Below, piece by piece: positions 18,938-28,627 of a DNA stretch of 64,000 nt. The position numbers were made by a program, and so were the translations under genes. This stretch comes from Citrobacter sp. wls619 (GTDB lineage: Bacteria > Pseudomonadota > Gammaproteobacteria > Enterobacterales > Enterobacteriaceae), in the NCBI RefSeq assembly GCF_005281345.1, contig NZ_SZXJ01000035.1, forward strand, positions 1 through 64,000. The letters run 5' to 3'. How positions within the stretch are numbered: position 1 is the first letter of the stretch; the number at the start of each line of letters is the position of its first letter. The notes under the pieces were generated by a model. The model saw nothing but the letters and a program-made list of their open reading frames with translations, searched no databases and was not told the DNA's origin.

Positions 18938-21120
18938 TACCCCTCCCGAACCAGCCAAATCGTTGCCAGTGGAGGCAACGTGAGGCTCAGTGAGTGTTGA
19001 CGCCCATGGCTGGCGATTTCATCACTGTGAACTGCCCCACCATTACCGGTATTGCTGCCGTGGTAATGCATCGAGTCGGTATTGAGGATTTCACGCCATT
19101 TGCCCGGTTGATTGATGCCGAAACGGTAGCCATGACGCGGCACTGGCGTGAAGTTACTGGCGACGATAATTTCATTACCGACCTTGTCACGGCGGACAAA
19201 AATCAGCACCGAACGTTCGTTGTCATCCACCACCAGCCACTCAAAGCCATAGGCATCAAAATCAAGCTCATGCAATGCTTTATGATGACGATAGGTGTGG
19301 TTCAGGTCGCGGACCAGTCGCTGTACACCGTGGTGCCAGTTGTCGCCCCCTTCCAGCAAATGCCAGTCGAGGCTGGCGTCGTGGTTCCACTCGCGTCCCT
19401 GAGCAAATTCGTTGCCCATAAACAGCAGTTTCTTACCGGGGAAGGCCCACATCCAGCCGTAATAGGCACGCAGGTTGGCAAATTTCTGCCATGCGTCTCC
19501 CGGCATGCGGTCGAGAATCGATTTCTTACCGTGCACGACTTCATCATGTGACAGTGGCAGAACAAAGTTTTCGGTGTAGTTGTACAGCATGCCGAAGGTC
19601 AGCTTATCGTGGTGATACTGACGATGAACCGGGTCCAGCTTCATGTAATCCAGCGTGTCGTGCATCCAGCCCAGGTTCCACTTGTACCAGAAACCTAAAC
19701 CGCCCATATCCTGCGGTCTGGAGACACCGGCAAAATCGGTAGACTCTTCCGCCATGCTCACGGCACCGGGAACCTGTTCGCCAAGAATACGGTTGGTATT
19801 GCGTAAGAACTCAATGGCTTCGAGGTTTTCGCGACCACCAAATTCATTCGGGATCCATTCCCCTTCTTTACGGCTGTAGTCGCGATAAATCATTGATGCC
19901 ACGGCATCCACGCGCAGCGCATCGATACCAAAGCGCTCAATCCAGTACAGGGCGTTGCCCACCAGATAGTTGCTGACTTCACGGCGGCCATAGTTGTAGA
20001 TCAGCGTATTCCAGTCCTGGTGATAGCCTTCACGTGGGTCACTGTGTTCATACAAACTGGTGCCATCAAACTGGGCCAGACCAAAGTCGTCCGACGGGAA
20101 ATGACCCGGAACCCAGTCGAGGATCACGTTCAGCCCCGCCTGATGGGCGGCATTGATAAAATAGCGGAAGTCATCGCGCGTGCCGAAACGGCGGGTCGGC
20201 GCATACATGCCAGTAGGCTGATAACCCCAACTGCCGTCAAACGGGTGTTCGTTAATCGGCAGCAGTTCGAGATGGGTAAAGCCCATCCACTTTGCGTAGG
20301 GAACCAATTGATCCGCCAGCTCACGATAGCTCAGCCAGAAGTTGTTATCGGTATGACGACGCCATGACCCCAGATGCACTTCATAGATAGAGATTGGCGC
20401 ATCAAACTGGTTAGCTCTTTTGCGCTCCTCAGTTTGCACCACTTTTTCCGGCAAACCGCAGATAAGCGATGCGGTTTCCGGGCGCATTTGCGCTTCAAAC
20501 GCGTAGGGGTCGGCTTTAATACGCAGCTTACCGTTCGCATCGATCATCTCGTATTTATACAGCTGACCCTGCTGGGCTCCGGGGATAAACAGCTCCCAAA
20601 TACCACTCTCTTTACGCAGGCGCATGGGGTGGCGGCGACCATCCCAGTAGTTGAACTGCCCAACCACTGACACGCGTTGAGCGTTAGGTGCCCAGACTGA
20701 GAAGCGCGTACCGGTTACGCCATCCATGGTATCCGCATGCGCACCCAGCGTTTCGTAAGGTCGCAGGTGCGTACCTTCAGATAACAGCCAGGCATCCATA
20801 TCCTGGATCAGCGGGCCAAAACGATAAGGGTCATCAATCAGATTCTGCTGTCCATGCCAGACAACGGCCAACTGATAGCGAAAGAAATTTTTACGGCGGG
20901 GAAGTACAGCACAAAAAAAACCGCGAGAGTCGAGGCAATCCAGCTTGCCGACTTTGCGTCCGGTTTTGGGTTCGATCACCCACACTTCGGTGGCATCGGG
21001 TAATAGGGCGCGGACTTCAAGTCCGGCTTCAGTTTGGTGCATACCCAGTACGGAAAAAGGATCCGCAAAATGGCCTGCAATTAGCGCATTAATCACGTCT
21101 CTATCGATACGAACGGACAT
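18937..21120 (-). CDS. glgB: 1,4-alpha-glucan branching enzyme
   Basis: GH13 enzyme that cuts alpha-1,4 chains and rejoins them as alpha-1,6 branches on glycogen. It has 727 residues (728 in E. coli), with two N-terminal beta-sandwich (CBM48-like) regions before the catalytic barrel. Active-site segments seen are [29 protein letters not shown] (nucleophile Asp about 405), [12 protein letters not shown] (acid Glu about 458) and [12 protein letters not shown] (about 520-530). It is first in glgBXCAP. The 271-bp gap to asd should hold its promoter. Confidence 0.97.
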   Translation of the reverse strand: MSVRIDRDVINALIAGHFADPFSVLGMHQTEAGLEVRALLPDATEVWVIEPKTGRKVGKLDCLDSRGFFCAVLPRRKNFFRYQLAVVWHGQQNLIDDPYRFGPLIQDMDAWLLSEGTHLRPYETLGAHADTMDGVTGTRFSVWAPNAQRVSVVGQFNYWDGRRHPMRLRKESGIWELFIPGAQQGQLYKYEMIDANGKLRIKADPYAFEAQMRPETASLICGLPEKVVQTEERKRANQFDAPISIYEVHLGSWRRHTDNNFWLSYRELADQLVPYAKWMGFTHLELLPINEHPFDGSWGYQPTGMYAPTRRFGTRDDFRYFINAAHQAGLNVILDWVPGHFPSDDFGLAQFDGTSLYEHSDPREGYHQDWNTLIYNYGRREVSNYLVGNALYWIERFGIDALRVDAVASMIYRDYSRKEGEWIPNEFGGRENLEAIEFLRNTNRILGEQVPGAVSMAEESTDFAGVSRPQDMGGLGFWYKWNLGWMHDTLDYMKLDPVHRQYHHDKLTFGMLYNYTENFVLPLSHDEVVHGKKSILDRMPGDAWQKFANLRAYYGWMWAFPGKKLLFMGNEFAQGREWNHDASLDWHLLEGGDNWHHGVQRLVRDLNHTYRHHKALHELDFDAYGFEWLVVDDNERSVLIFVRRDKVGNEIIVASNFTPVPRHGYRFGINQPGKWREILNTDSMHYHGSNTGNGGAVHSDEIASHGRQHSLSLTLPPLATIWLVREG

Positions 21121-21348
21121 GGTTGTCTTCCTGTTTTATGGTGTCACCCCTTCCAACTGATTTTCGACATCAGGTGCGACACTTCTTTGACCTGAACGGC
21201 GCAGCACAATTGTGCATCCTCTCTGCGTCGTCCCACCTTCAGGCAACAACTTAATACCTCCGGTACTAAGTCACCCTTAAAGAATAGCCAATGCTTTATC
21301 TTACTCCTGGTAAAAAATGAAACATCTGCGCTTACTCCTGTATTACGC

Positions 21349-21375
21349 AAAAAAAGGGGTGATTCCTCACCCCTT
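21349..21375 (-). terminator. Rho-independent terminator of asd
   Basis: On the minus strand AAGGGGTGAGGAATCACCCC is followed by a run of seven T. The stem is eight pairs with a short loop, 17 nt after the asd stop codon. It insulates asd from the glg operon on the same strand. Confidence 0.9.
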
Positions 21376-21391
21376 GATCGTTAACAAACTA

Positions 21392-22498
21392 TTACGCCAA
21401 TTGGCGCAGCATACGGCGCAATGGCTCCGCAGCCCCCCACAGCAACTGGTCGCCGACGGTAAAGGCTGACAGGAACTCCGGTCCCATGTTCAGCTTACGC
21501 AGACGGCCTACTGGCGTGGTCAACGTACCGGTAACGGCCGCTGGGGTTAACTCACGCATAGTGATATCCCGATCGTTTGGCACTACTTTTGCCCACGGAT
21601 TGTGCGCAGCCAGCAGTTCTTCAACTGTCGGAATAGACACATCTTTTTTCAGTTTAATGGTGAACGCCTGGCTGTGGCAGCGCAGCGCGCCGACGCGCAC
21701 GCACAAACCATCAACCGGGATCACCGAAGACGTGTTGAGAATTTTGTTGGTTTCCGCCTGCCCCTTCCACTCTTCACGGCTCTGGCCGTTATCGAGCTGT
21801 TTGTCGATCCACGGAATCAGGCTACCGGCCAGCGGTACGCCAAAGTTATCAACCGGCAGTTCACCGCTACGGGACAGGGTCGTGACTTTGCGTTCGATGT
21901 CGAGGATAGCAGAGGAAGGCGTCGCCAGTTCATCGGCCACATGGCTATACAGATGCCCCATCTGCGACAGCAGTTCACGCATATGACGTGCGCCGCCGCC
22001 GGAGGCCGCCTGGTAAGTTGCCACGGAGACCCAGTCAACCAAATCATTGGCAAACAGGCCGCCGAGCGACATCAGCATCAGGCTAACGGTGCAGTTACCG
22101 CCGACAAAAGTCTTAATGCCTTTGTTCAGACCGTCGGTAATGACATCCTGGTTAACCGGATCGAGAATGATGATGGCATCGTCTTTCATGCGCAATGAAG
22201 AAGCCGCGTCAATCCAGTAACCCTGCCAACCGCTTTCACGAAGCTTTGGATAGATTTCGTTGGTATAATCGCCGCCCTGACAGGTCACGATAATGTCCAG
22301 CGCCTTCAGCGCGTCCAGATCAAAAGCGTCCTGAAGTGTGCCGGTCGCGGTTCCACCGAAGGTCGGTGCCGCCTGCCCGAGCTGGGAAGTAGAAAAGAAA
22401 ACAGGGCGAATGGCGTCAAAGTCGCGCTCTTCAACCATGCGTTGCATGAGAACAGAGCCGACCATACCGCGCCAGCCGATAAAACCAACATTTTTCAT
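21392..22498 (-). CDS. asd: Aspartate-semialdehyde dehydrogenase
   Basis: Reduces aspartyl-4-phosphate with NADPH to aspartate semialdehyde, the branch point to lysine, diaminopimelate, threonine and methionine; the enzyme is essential for the cell wall. It has 368 residues, one more than E. coli. The NADP-binding [14 protein letters not shown] is at residues 8-21. The catalytic cysteine is Cys136 in [17 protein letters not shown]. The later [14 protein letters not shown] and the histidine-containing [18 protein letters not shown] segments are family hallmarks. It is a single-gene unit with its own terminator. No lysine riboswitch-like leader was recognised upstream. Confidence 0.97.
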   Translation of the reverse strand: MKNVGFIGWRGMVGSVLMQRMVEERDFDAIRPVFFSTSQLGQAAPTFGGTATGTLQDAFDLDALKALDIIVTCQGGDYTNEIYPKLRESGWQGYWIDAASSLRMKDDAIIILDPVNQDVITDGLNKGIKTFVGGNCTVSLMLMSLGGLFANDLVDWVSVATYQAASGGGARHMRELLSQMGHLYSHVADELATPSSAILDIERKVTTLSRSGELPVDNFGVPLAGSLIPWIDKQLDNGQSREEWKGQAETNKILNTSSVIPVDGLCVRVGALRCHSQAFTIKLKKDVSIPTVEELLAAHNPWAKVVPNDRDITMRELTPAAVTGTLTTPVGRLRKLNMGPEFLSAFTVGDQLLWGAAEPLRRMLRQLA

Positions 22499-22689
22499 AG
22501 CGTTTTTTTCCTGCAGAGATGTGTGCTGTGTATGCTAACCAGTATCCTACTGGCCTATCCTTCACCATACAAAAAGCAGCCAAAGTCGCAAGTGAAATTA
22601 ATCAATGATAGCGAAGCCATCAGTAATGCGACTTATCCCGCTGCGCAAGCAAGCAGAAAGTCCGTGGTAATTATCAGGGAATTTGAGTT

Positions 22690-23283
22690 ATGAATGAAAT
22701 CATTTCAGCGGCAGTTTTATTGATCCTGATTATGGATCCGCTCGGAAATCTGCCCATTTTCATGTCCGTATTGAAACATACCGAACCAAAACGCCGTCGT
22801 GCGATTATGATTCGCGAGCTGTTCATTGCGCTGTTGGTGATGTTCATTTTCTTGTTTGCGGGCGAGAAAATTCTGGCATTTCTTAACCTGCGAGCGGAAA
22901 CCGTCTCCATCTCCGGAGGCATCATTTTGTTCCTGATTGCCATCAAGATGATTTTCCCCAGCGCCACCGGGAATAGCACCGGGCTTCCGGCAGGCGAAGA
23001 ACCGTTTATCGTACCGCTGGCGATTCCACTGGTTGCTGGTCCAACAATCCTGGCATCGTTGATGCTGCTATCGCACCAGTACCCGAATCAGATGGGGCAT
23101 CTGGTGATTGCGCTGCTGATTGCCTGGGGCGGTACCTTTGTGATTTTGTTGCAGTCTTCGCTGTTTTTACGCCTGCTGGGTGAGAAAGGGGTTAACGCGC
23201 TGGAGCGCCTGATGGGGCTGATTCTGGTGATGATGGCCACCCAGATGTTCCTCGACGGCGTGCGGATGTGGATGAAGGGGTAA
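22690..23283 (+). CDS. yhgN: MarC-family inner-membrane protein YhgN
   Basis: Integral membrane protein of the MarC family (UPF0056). The family has no agreed biochemical function, so none is assigned here. The 197 residues form about six hydrophobic helices, with the typical N-terminal LILIMDPLGNLPIFMS motif near residues 12-27 and AIPLVAGPTILASLMLLS near 108-125. The start is supported by GGGAATTTGAGTT upstream. It is divergent from asd and convergent with gntU; a REP lies downstream. Confidence 0.93.
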   Translation: MNEIISAAVLLILIMDPLGNLPIFMSVLKHTEPKRRRAIMIRELFIALLVMFIFLFAGEKILAFLNLRAETVSISGGIILFLIAIKMIFPSATGNSTGLPAGEEPFIVPLAIPLVAGPTILASLMLLSHQYPNQMGHLVIALLIAWGGTFVILLQSSLFLRLLGEKGVNALERLMGLILVMMATQMFLDGVRMWMKG

Positions 23284-23302
23284 CAGAATTTTCTTTGATT
23301 TT

Positions 23303-23334
23303 GTAGGCCCGGTAAGCGCAAGCACCACCGGGCA
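23303..23334. repeat. REP element between yhgN and gntU
   Basis: GTAGGCCCGGTAAGCG with a facing ACCACCGGGCAAC arm between two convergent genes. A single, slightly shortened REP hairpin. Confidence 0.75.
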
Positions 23335-23341
23335 ACAGGAC

Positions 23342-24682
23342 TCAGCTCAGCAGCTGGAAAGCAATCATACCGACAATCGCGCCGACCGTACCGAGGATGG
23401 TTTCCATCATCGTCCAGGTCTTCAGCGTTTGTGCTTCAGTTGCACCGGTAAATTTACCGAACAGCCAGAAACCGGCATCGTTCACGTGGCTGACCACGAT
23501 AGAGCCGCCCGCGATACAGATAGACAGCGCTGCCATCTGGGCGCCGGAGAAGTTCAGTTGCTCAATCACTGGCATCACCAGACCCACCGCCGTTAAGCAG
23601 GCTACGGTCGCGGAACCCTGAATAATACGCACCGCCGCAGCCAGCACAAAGCAGGTAATGGCAATCGGCAAGCCCATACCGGTTAACGCTTCGCCCAGCG
23701 CCGGACCGACGCCGGAATCCACCAGCACCTGTTTGAACACGCCACCGGCACCAATCACCAGCAGAATAATCCCGGCTGGTTGCAGCGCATGGCCGCAGAT
23801 TTCCATCACCCGGTCTTTCGCCATACCCTGGCGAATGGCCAGACCATAAATAGCAACCAGACAGGCGACCAGAATCGCGGTGAACGGATGACCGATAAAT
23901 TCGAACCATTCATACGCAGTAGAACCGACCGGCACAAAGCGTGCGGCGATGGTTTTCAGACCAACCAGCACCAGCGGCAGCAGGATCAGCGACAGGCTGA
24001 AGCCAAAGGACGGCATTTTGCCTTCGCCCAGATGCGGCTCGGTAATGTCTTCCGGTACATGCAGTTCAACGTAACGGCTGATAAAGTTGCCCCACAGCGG
24101 CCCGGCGATAATCATGCCCGGAATCGCGGCGCACAGGCCAATCAGGATCATCCAGCCAAAGTCGGCGTGCATCTGAGAAGCCAGCAGCATTGGCGCCGGC
24201 CCCGGCAGCAGAAACGCGGCAGCAGCCGCCACGCCCGCAAACAGCGGAATGACCAGCTTAACCAGGTTAGTACCCGTATGGCGCGCCATCGAGAACGCCA
24301 CGCTTATCAGCAGCACAATCGCCACTTCAAAGAACAGCGGTAGTGCGCAAATCAGACCGGCCAGGCCAATCGCATAATGCGCACGGCTGTGACCGAAAGA
24401 TTTCAGCATCTTGACGGCAATCTGATCGACCGCGCCGGTTTCATGCAAAATCTTGCCGAACATTGCCCCCAGCGCCACCACAATCGCCAGAAAGCCGAGC
24501 GTGCCTCCCATCCCTTTTTCCATGGTCGCCGCGATTTTATCGAGCGGCATACCGGAAAAGAGACCTGCACCAATGGATACCACCATCAAAGCAACGAAGG
24601 CGTGCATACGCGCCTTCATTACTAAAAACAGCAGTAATAAAACGGACCCTACTGCTGTTAAAACAAGCGTTAATGTAGTCAC
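23342..24682 (-). CDS. gntU: Low-affinity gluconate permease
   Basis: Gluconate:H+ symporter of the GntP family in the inner membrane. It has 446 residues, as in E. coli, and is strongly hydrophobic with about 12-14 predicted membrane spans. Family segments include LPLFFEVAIVLLISVAFS, PGPAPMLLASQMHADFGW and HVNDAGFWLFGKF. The start codon is GTG and overlaps the TAG stop of gntK as TAGTG (24680-24684), indicating coupled translation. It forms the gntKU pair repressed by GntR. Confidence 0.96.
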   Translation of the reverse strand: MTTLTLVLTAVGSVLLLLFLVMKARMHAFVALMVVSIGAGLFSGMPLDKIAATMEKGMGGTLGFLAIVVALGAMFGKILHETGAVDQIAVKMLKSFGHSRAHYAIGLAGLICALPLFFEVAIVLLISVAFSMARHTGTNLVKLVIPLFAGVAAAAAFLLPGPAPMLLASQMHADFGWMILIGLCAAIPGMIIAGPLWGNFISRYVELHVPEDITEPHLGEGKMPSFGFSLSLILLPLVLVGLKTIAARFVPVGSTAYEWFEFIGHPFTAILVACLVAIYGLAIRQGMAKDRVMEICGHALQPAGIILLVIGAGGVFKQVLVDSGVGPALGEALTGMGLPIAITCFVLAAAVRIIQGSATVACLTAVGLVMPVIEQLNFSGAQMAALSICIAGGSIVVSHVNDAGFWLFGKFTGATEAQTLKTWTMMETILGTVGAIVGMIAFQLLS

Positions 24683-25212
24683 TACTTACTGCCCTGGTTA
24701 ATAACCTCAATGGTGCTAGCTACCACACCGTCCAGCGGCTGATCGATATCCACCACCAGAACATCGTTTTCATTCGCACCCGGTTCTTCCAGCGCTTCAA
24801 ACTGAGTTACCAGCATCTGCGTTTTGAAGAAATGACCTTTACGCGCCTTTAGACGACTTTCGATAACGTCAAAATCCCCTTTCAGGTAGATGAAAGAGAG
24901 GTTCGGGTTACCGTCACGCAGCTGGTCACGATAGTCTTTTTTCAAGGCAGAGCAGACGATCAGCGAAACCTTGTTGGTACGCTGCATCGCGAAGGCGGCG
25001 TCATTCAGCGCCTGTAACCACGGTTTACGGTCGTCATCGTTTAACGGCTCACCGGAAGCCATTTTCATGATGTTGCTGCGCGGATGGAGAAAATCGCCAT
25101 CAAGAAACGCGGCCTGCAGTTGATGCGCCACAAGGCTTGCGACAGCAGATTTACCGCTGCCCGATACGCCCATCAGAACGTAAACGTGGTGATCATGATT
25201 AGTCGTGCTCAA
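24682..25212 (-). CDS. gntK: Gluconate kinase (thermoresistant)
   Basis: Phosphorylates gluconate with ATP to 6-phosphogluconate, feeding the Entner-Doudoroff and pentose phosphate pathways. The 176-residue protein (175 in E. coli) has a P-loop GVSGSGKSAV at about residues 15-24. DGDFLHPRSNIMKMASGEPL (38-57) is the gluconate-kinase signature. The start codon is TTG (complement of 25210-25212), giving MSTTNHDHHVYVLMG; the next ATG would delete the N-terminus before the P-loop. Two GntR operators lie 33-63 nt upstream. It is translationally linked to gntU. Confidence 0.95.
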   Translation of the reverse strand: MSTTNHDHHVYVLMGVSGSGKSAVASLVAHQLQAAFLDGDFLHPRSNIMKMASGEPLNDDDRKPWLQALNDAAFAMQRTNKVSLIVCSALKKDYRDQLRDGNPNLSFIYLKGDFDVIESRLKARKGHFFKTQMLVTQFEALEEPGANENDVLVVDIDQPLDGVVASTIEVINQGSK

Positions 25213-25244
25213 AGCGTTGCCCCCACTGGTACAAGAATCAGGAA

Positions 25245-25275
25245 ATTGTTACGGGTAACTGTTATCGGTAACATT
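25245..25275 (-). promoter_or_regulatory. Tandem GntR operators of gntKU
   Basis: On the minus strand ATGTTACCGATAACA and AGTTACCCGTAACAA lie side by side. Both match the GntR operator pattern (GTTACC-N-GTAAC-like palindromes). They lie between gntR and gntK and should silence gntKU without gluconate. Confidence 0.8.
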
Positions 25276-25353
25276 GTCCAGCCGGATAAATAGAGAAGCA
25301 ATATCCATTCGTGCCCGAAGTGTATAAGTGTGAGCTACTTCAAACTTGTTGGG

Positions 25354-26349
25354 TTAAATAGATCCGCCCGGTGACAAGGTGAAACCTAAATCTAACATTT
25401 TAGGTGTAACTACCTCACCACGGATGCGCGCCAGCAGACGTTCTGCGCCAATGCTGCCCATCCGTTCACGCGGCGTGAGTACGCTCGCCAGACGCGGTTC
25501 CATCACCTGGCCGATATCGTGACCGTGAAAACCGGCAATCGCCATATCATCGGGTATTCTTAATCCCAAACGCTGACATTCAAACGCTGCGCCTACCGCT
25601 AAGTCATCGTTGGTACAGAAAACACCGTCCAGCTGCGGGTATTCACGTCGCGCCTGACGAATGAGTTCAATACCGGAGGAGTAAGAAGAAGACTGTTCTA
25701 CCATCACGCTATAGGGCACCAGATTGGCGTCGCGCATGGCCTGCTCGTAGCCCCGCTGTTTGATGATAGTACGTTCATCAAGACGCGCGCCAAGATAGGC
25801 AACATGACGGTGCCCGCGGGCGATGATAGCGGCGGTCATCTGACGCGCAGCTTCGAAGTTGTCGAAGCCGACGGCAATATCCAGACACGGTGACTGGCTG
25901 TCCATCAGTTCAACCACCGGGATACCCGCAACCTCAATCATTTTCAGCGTCCGGGGCGTATGGCTACGTTCGGTGAGGATCAGGCCATCGATATTCCACG
26001 ACAGCATCGATTCCAGGCGCTCTTGTTCCATCTCCGGTTTATAGCCGTAGTGCGCCAGCATCGTTTGATAGCCATGGGCGTCGGTAACGGCTTCAATGCC
26101 GCGTAGCACTTCAGCAAAAACCTGGTTAGTGAGAGACGGTAACAGCACGCCAATTGCACGGCTGGTGGCATTAGAAAGGATATCAGGAGCACGATTGGGA
26201 ATATAACCCAGCTCATCAAGTGCAGCGGCAATTTTGCCCCGCAGCGCTACGGAGACCTGCTCCGGGTTACGCAAAAAGCGACTGACCGTCATTTTGGTCA
26301 CGCCCACGCGGTCGGCTACATCCTGAAGTACGGGTCTTTTCTTTTTCAT
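25354..26349 (-). CDS. gntR: Gluconate utilisation repressor, LacI family
   Basis: LacI-type repressor that releases DNA when gluconate is present and controls gntKU, gntT and edd-eda. It has 331 residues, as in E. coli. The N-terminal helix-turn-helix LQDVADRVGVTKMTVSRFLR (about 8-27) is followed by the hinge and a periplasmic-binding-protein-like effector domain with the usual GVLLPSLTNQVF start near residue 67. About 140 nt separate it from gntK, where GntR operators lie. Confidence 0.96.
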   Translation of the reverse strand: MKKKRPVLQDVADRVGVTKMTVSRFLRNPEQVSVALRGKIAAALDELGYIPNRAPDILSNATSRAIGVLLPSLTNQVFAEVLRGIEAVTDAHGYQTMLAHYGYKPEMEQERLESMLSWNIDGLILTERSHTPRTLKMIEVAGIPVVELMDSQSPCLDIAVGFDNFEAARQMTAAIIARGHRHVAYLGARLDERTIIKQRGYEQAMRDANLVPYSVMVEQSSSYSSGIELIRQARREYPQLDGVFCTNDDLAVGAAFECQRLGLRIPDDMAIAGFHGHDIGQVMEPRLASVLTPRERMGSIGAERLLARIRGEVVTPKMLDLGFTLSPGGSI

Positions 26350-26425
26350 CGTCCTGAAGCGTTAAAAAGGGATAGATTCCCCCAGTTTACCACGGACGTG
26401 CGGAATAAATGACAAAGGATGAAGA

Positions 26426-26500
26426 GCCGGATGGCGACGCTTTCGCGTCTTATCCGGCCTACATCAGCACGTAGGCCCGATAAGCTACGCGCCATCGGGC
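26426..26500. repeat. BIME between gntR and yhhW
   Basis: Two facing REP units: GCCGGATGGCGACGC with CTTATCCGGCCTAC, then GTAGGCCCGATAAGC with GCCATCGGGC. Located in the upstream region of gntR, behind yhhW on the same strand. Confidence 0.85.
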
Positions 26501-26514
26501 AAGATTACGCAGAT

Positions 26515-27210
26515 TTAGACTGGCGGCAGGTCAAACAGTAACACTTCGCTGTCGCTGTCGGCATGAATCGAAATTGCCTGTTCATCCCAGATTGCCAGAC
26601 CGTCGCTGGTGGTCGCTTTGGTTCCGTTAATAGTGACGTTACCTTTTACCACCTGGATCCAGACGCGGCGTTCAGCGGCGATTTGATGCACCGACTGTTC
26701 ATCTTTAAGCAGCGCCCAACGGTACAGCTCCATATCCTGGTAAACTTTCAGCGAACCATCTCGCGCATCCGGTGACAGCACCAGTTGTTTACCCTGAGCG
26801 GCATCGAAACGGCGCTGTTCATAGCGCGGCGTAATACCGTTTTCCTGCGGCATGATCCAGATCTGATACAGATGCAGCTTCTCAGTATTGCTCGGATTGT
26901 ACTCCGAGTGACGGATCCCCGTCCCGGCGCTCATGATCTGGAACTCACCAGCCGGAACCTGCTCTTTGTTGCCCATGCTGTCCTGATGCTCCACCGCACC
27001 TTCCAGCACGTAGGTCAGGATTTCCATATCTTTATGGGGGTGAGTACCAAATCCCTGGCCTGCGTCGATCACGTCATCGTTGATCACGCGCAGTGCTGAG
27101 AACCCCATAAAGTTCGGGTCATAGTAGTTAGCAAAAGAGAAGGTATGCCAGGAATCGAGCCAGCCATGATTAGCATGACCACGGTCGTTCGCTTTGCGTA
27201 AATAGATCAT
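26515..27210 (-). CDS. yhhW: Pirin-family quercetin 2,3-dioxygenase-like protein
   Basis: Bicupin of the pirin family. The E. coli homologue shows quercetinase activity in vitro; its natural substrate is unknown. Starting at MIYLRKANDRGH it has 231 residues, the E. coli length; a start three codons earlier is also open. The N-terminal cupin keeps the metal ligands His57 and His59 (GTHPHKDMEILTYVLEG) and His101 and Glu103 (GIRHSEYNP). The C-terminal cupin is degenerate, as is usual. It lies downstream of yhhX on the same strand with a notable inverted repeat in the gap. Confidence 0.94.
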   Translation of the reverse strand: MIYLRKANDRGHANHGWLDSWHTFSFANYYDPNFMGFSALRVINDDVIDAGQGFGTHPHKDMEILTYVLEGAVEHQDSMGNKEQVPAGEFQIMSAGTGIRHSEYNPSNTEKLHLYQIWIMPQENGITPRYEQRRFDAAQGKQLVLSPDARDGSLKVYQDMELYRWALLKDEQSVHQIAAERRVWIQVVKGNVTINGTKATTSDGLAIWDEQAISIHADSDSEVLLFDLPPV

Positions 27211-27283
27211 TGTGTTCACCCCCAGATGTTTTCGATGGAGTCAGTGTGGACTCAATCCGGTCAGGATCATAGAGGGTGAAAAT

Positions 27284-27326
27284 TGACTCCTCTGTTCAAA
27301 AAATATGAACAATCCCAGAGGAGTCC
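27284..27326. repeat. Nested inverted repeat between yhhX and yhhW
   Basis: TGACTCCTCTG at the left pairs with CAGAGGAGTCC at the right, and within them GTTCA pairs with TGAAC around an A-rich loop. The structure starts 8 nt after the yhhX stop on its strand. A further GGAGTCAGTGTGGACTC repeat lies at about 27236-27252. It could be a non-canonical terminator or a protein-binding site; it is not a REP. Confidence 0.6.
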
Positions 27327-27333
27327 ATCAACG

Positions 27334-28371
27334 CTATTTAGCGAGGGTTATCGTGGCAGGCGTTGCCTGTTCAAAGGCGCGTTCGAGGATTTCCAGGTTG
27401 GTGAGAACTTCAGATTCCTTGACGTAATTAGGCGTACCCACTGTCAGCGTCTGATACAGCGCGTCATAGACGCGGCCATAATCGCCGACTTCCGGTTTCA
27501 CCTCTTCTTTCACTGAGACGCCTTCATCATTGATGTACTCCAGCAGCCCAATGGAATCGTCAGCGGCAAAACCGGGTTCTCCCGGCATGATATTGGCCTT
27601 CAGGCTGGTTTCCTGCTGGTCGATGCCGTACTTCACAAACGAGCCTTTGGTGCCATGCACGATAAACTTCGGATAATCGATTTTCACCAGATGACTGGTT
27701 TTGACAATGGCTTTCAGGTCACCGTAAAACAGCTGCGCTTCAAAAGTATCGTCCGGGTTCGCTTTATTACGCAGGCTACGGATATCGTAGGCCACATGAT
27801 CGGGGCGGCCGAACAGGGAGATAATTTGATCCAGGGTGTGTACACCCAGACCATAAAATGCGCCGTCCTGCGGCAGACCAGGTTTGGTTTCAGCGACCGG
27901 GCGGTAGTAGTCAAAATGGCTCTCCACTTCAACAATTTCGCCCAACTTGCCGCTCTCAATCGCCTTTTTCGCGGTGAGGAAGCAGGAGTCAAAACGACGA
28001 TTCTGATAGGGCGTAACGGTCAATCCCTTGCTTTGCGCCAGCTCAAACAACTCTTTTGCTTGCGCAAGCGTCGGGGTGAAGGGTTTCTCAACCAGCACAT
28101 TTTTACCCGCTTCCAGCGCGCGTTTGGCGTATTCAAAATGGCTGTCAGCATGGGTACAGACGATCACCAGCTTCACCTGCGGATCGTTTAAGATCTCGTC
28201 GAGGTCACTGGTGAAGTGAATATGTGAATACTGCGGCGCCTGCTCTTCCGGCTTGGCATTGCGGCGAAAAATATGTGCGACATGCCAGCTGTCTTTGCGG
28301 TTCAGGACATAAGGCAAATGGTAGCGAGTGGTGCTTTTACCAAAACCAATAAATGCGCAGTGTAAGGTCAT
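27334..28371 (-). CDS. yhhX: Gfo/Idh/MocA-family oxidoreductase YhhX
   Basis: Putative NAD(P)-dependent sugar or inositol-type dehydrogenase; the substrate is not known to me. The start MTLHCAFIGFGKSTTRYHL gives 345 residues, equal to E. coli YhhX. A 24-residue in-frame extension upstream is not conserved. The N-terminal Rossmann fold has GFGKSTTRYHLPYVL near residues 8-22. EKPFTPTLAQAKEL (about 90-103), with the conserved EKP lysine, is the family signature. The C-terminal part is the alpha/beta substrate domain. It reads away from ryhB and ends at the inverted repeat. Confidence 0.94.
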   Translation of the reverse strand: MTLHCAFIGFGKSTTRYHLPYVLNRKDSWHVAHIFRRNAKPEEQAPQYSHIHFTSDLDEILNDPQVKLVIVCTHADSHFEYAKRALEAGKNVLVEKPFTPTLAQAKELFELAQSKGLTVTPYQNRRFDSCFLTAKKAIESGKLGEIVEVESHFDYYRPVAETKPGLPQDGAFYGLGVHTLDQIISLFGRPDHVAYDIRSLRNKANPDDTFEAQLFYGDLKAIVKTSHLVKIDYPKFIVHGTKGSFVKYGIDQQETSLKANIMPGEPGFAADDSIGLLEYINDEGVSVKEEVKPEVGDYGRVYDALYQTLTVGTPNYVKESEVLTNLEILERAFEQATPATITLAK

Positions 28372-28445
28372 GAGACGATCCTTTTGAAAGTGATTGTCTA
28401 CACCATAGCGCAAAGCGGCTGGATACTGAATCCATCCTGTCATCG

Positions 28446-28478
28446 TGCCGGATGGCGGCGAAGCCTTATCCGGCCTAC
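28446..28478. repeat. REP element upstream of yhhX
   Basis: TGCCGGATGGCGGCG with CCTTATCCGGCCTAC, a single REP hairpin in the interval between ryhB and yhhX. Confidence 0.85.
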
Positions 28479-28484
28479 AAAAGC

Positions 28485-28620
28485 AGATGCCTCAAGATCG
28501 GCCGTCGGCGTCGCGGTCAGTTTGTTCACGGCAAGCGCGTAGGGCCCGGAGCGTACTAAATGTACGTGAGGAGCACGAGCACTTCCCGGGGACAAAATGA
28601 CAAGTAAGCCAGGCAGAAAC
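28485..28620. other. Unassigned GC-rich segment between REP and ryhB terminator
   Basis: About 135 bp with GGCCGTCGGCGTCGCGG, a GTACTAAATGTACGT short palindrome and CACGAGCACTTCCCGGGG. A weak 67-codon frame crosses it on the minus strand, running into the REP, and has no convincing start signal. The segment resembles, from memory only, intergenic sequence that recurs in enterobacterial genomes. Confidence 0.4.
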
Positions 28621-28627
28621 AAAACCC

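Noticed and set aside
21121-21391. Possible lysine riboswitch or leader between asd and glgB
   Set aside because: The gap lies downstream of asd, contains its terminator, and should hold the glg promoter. No riboswitch core was recognised.
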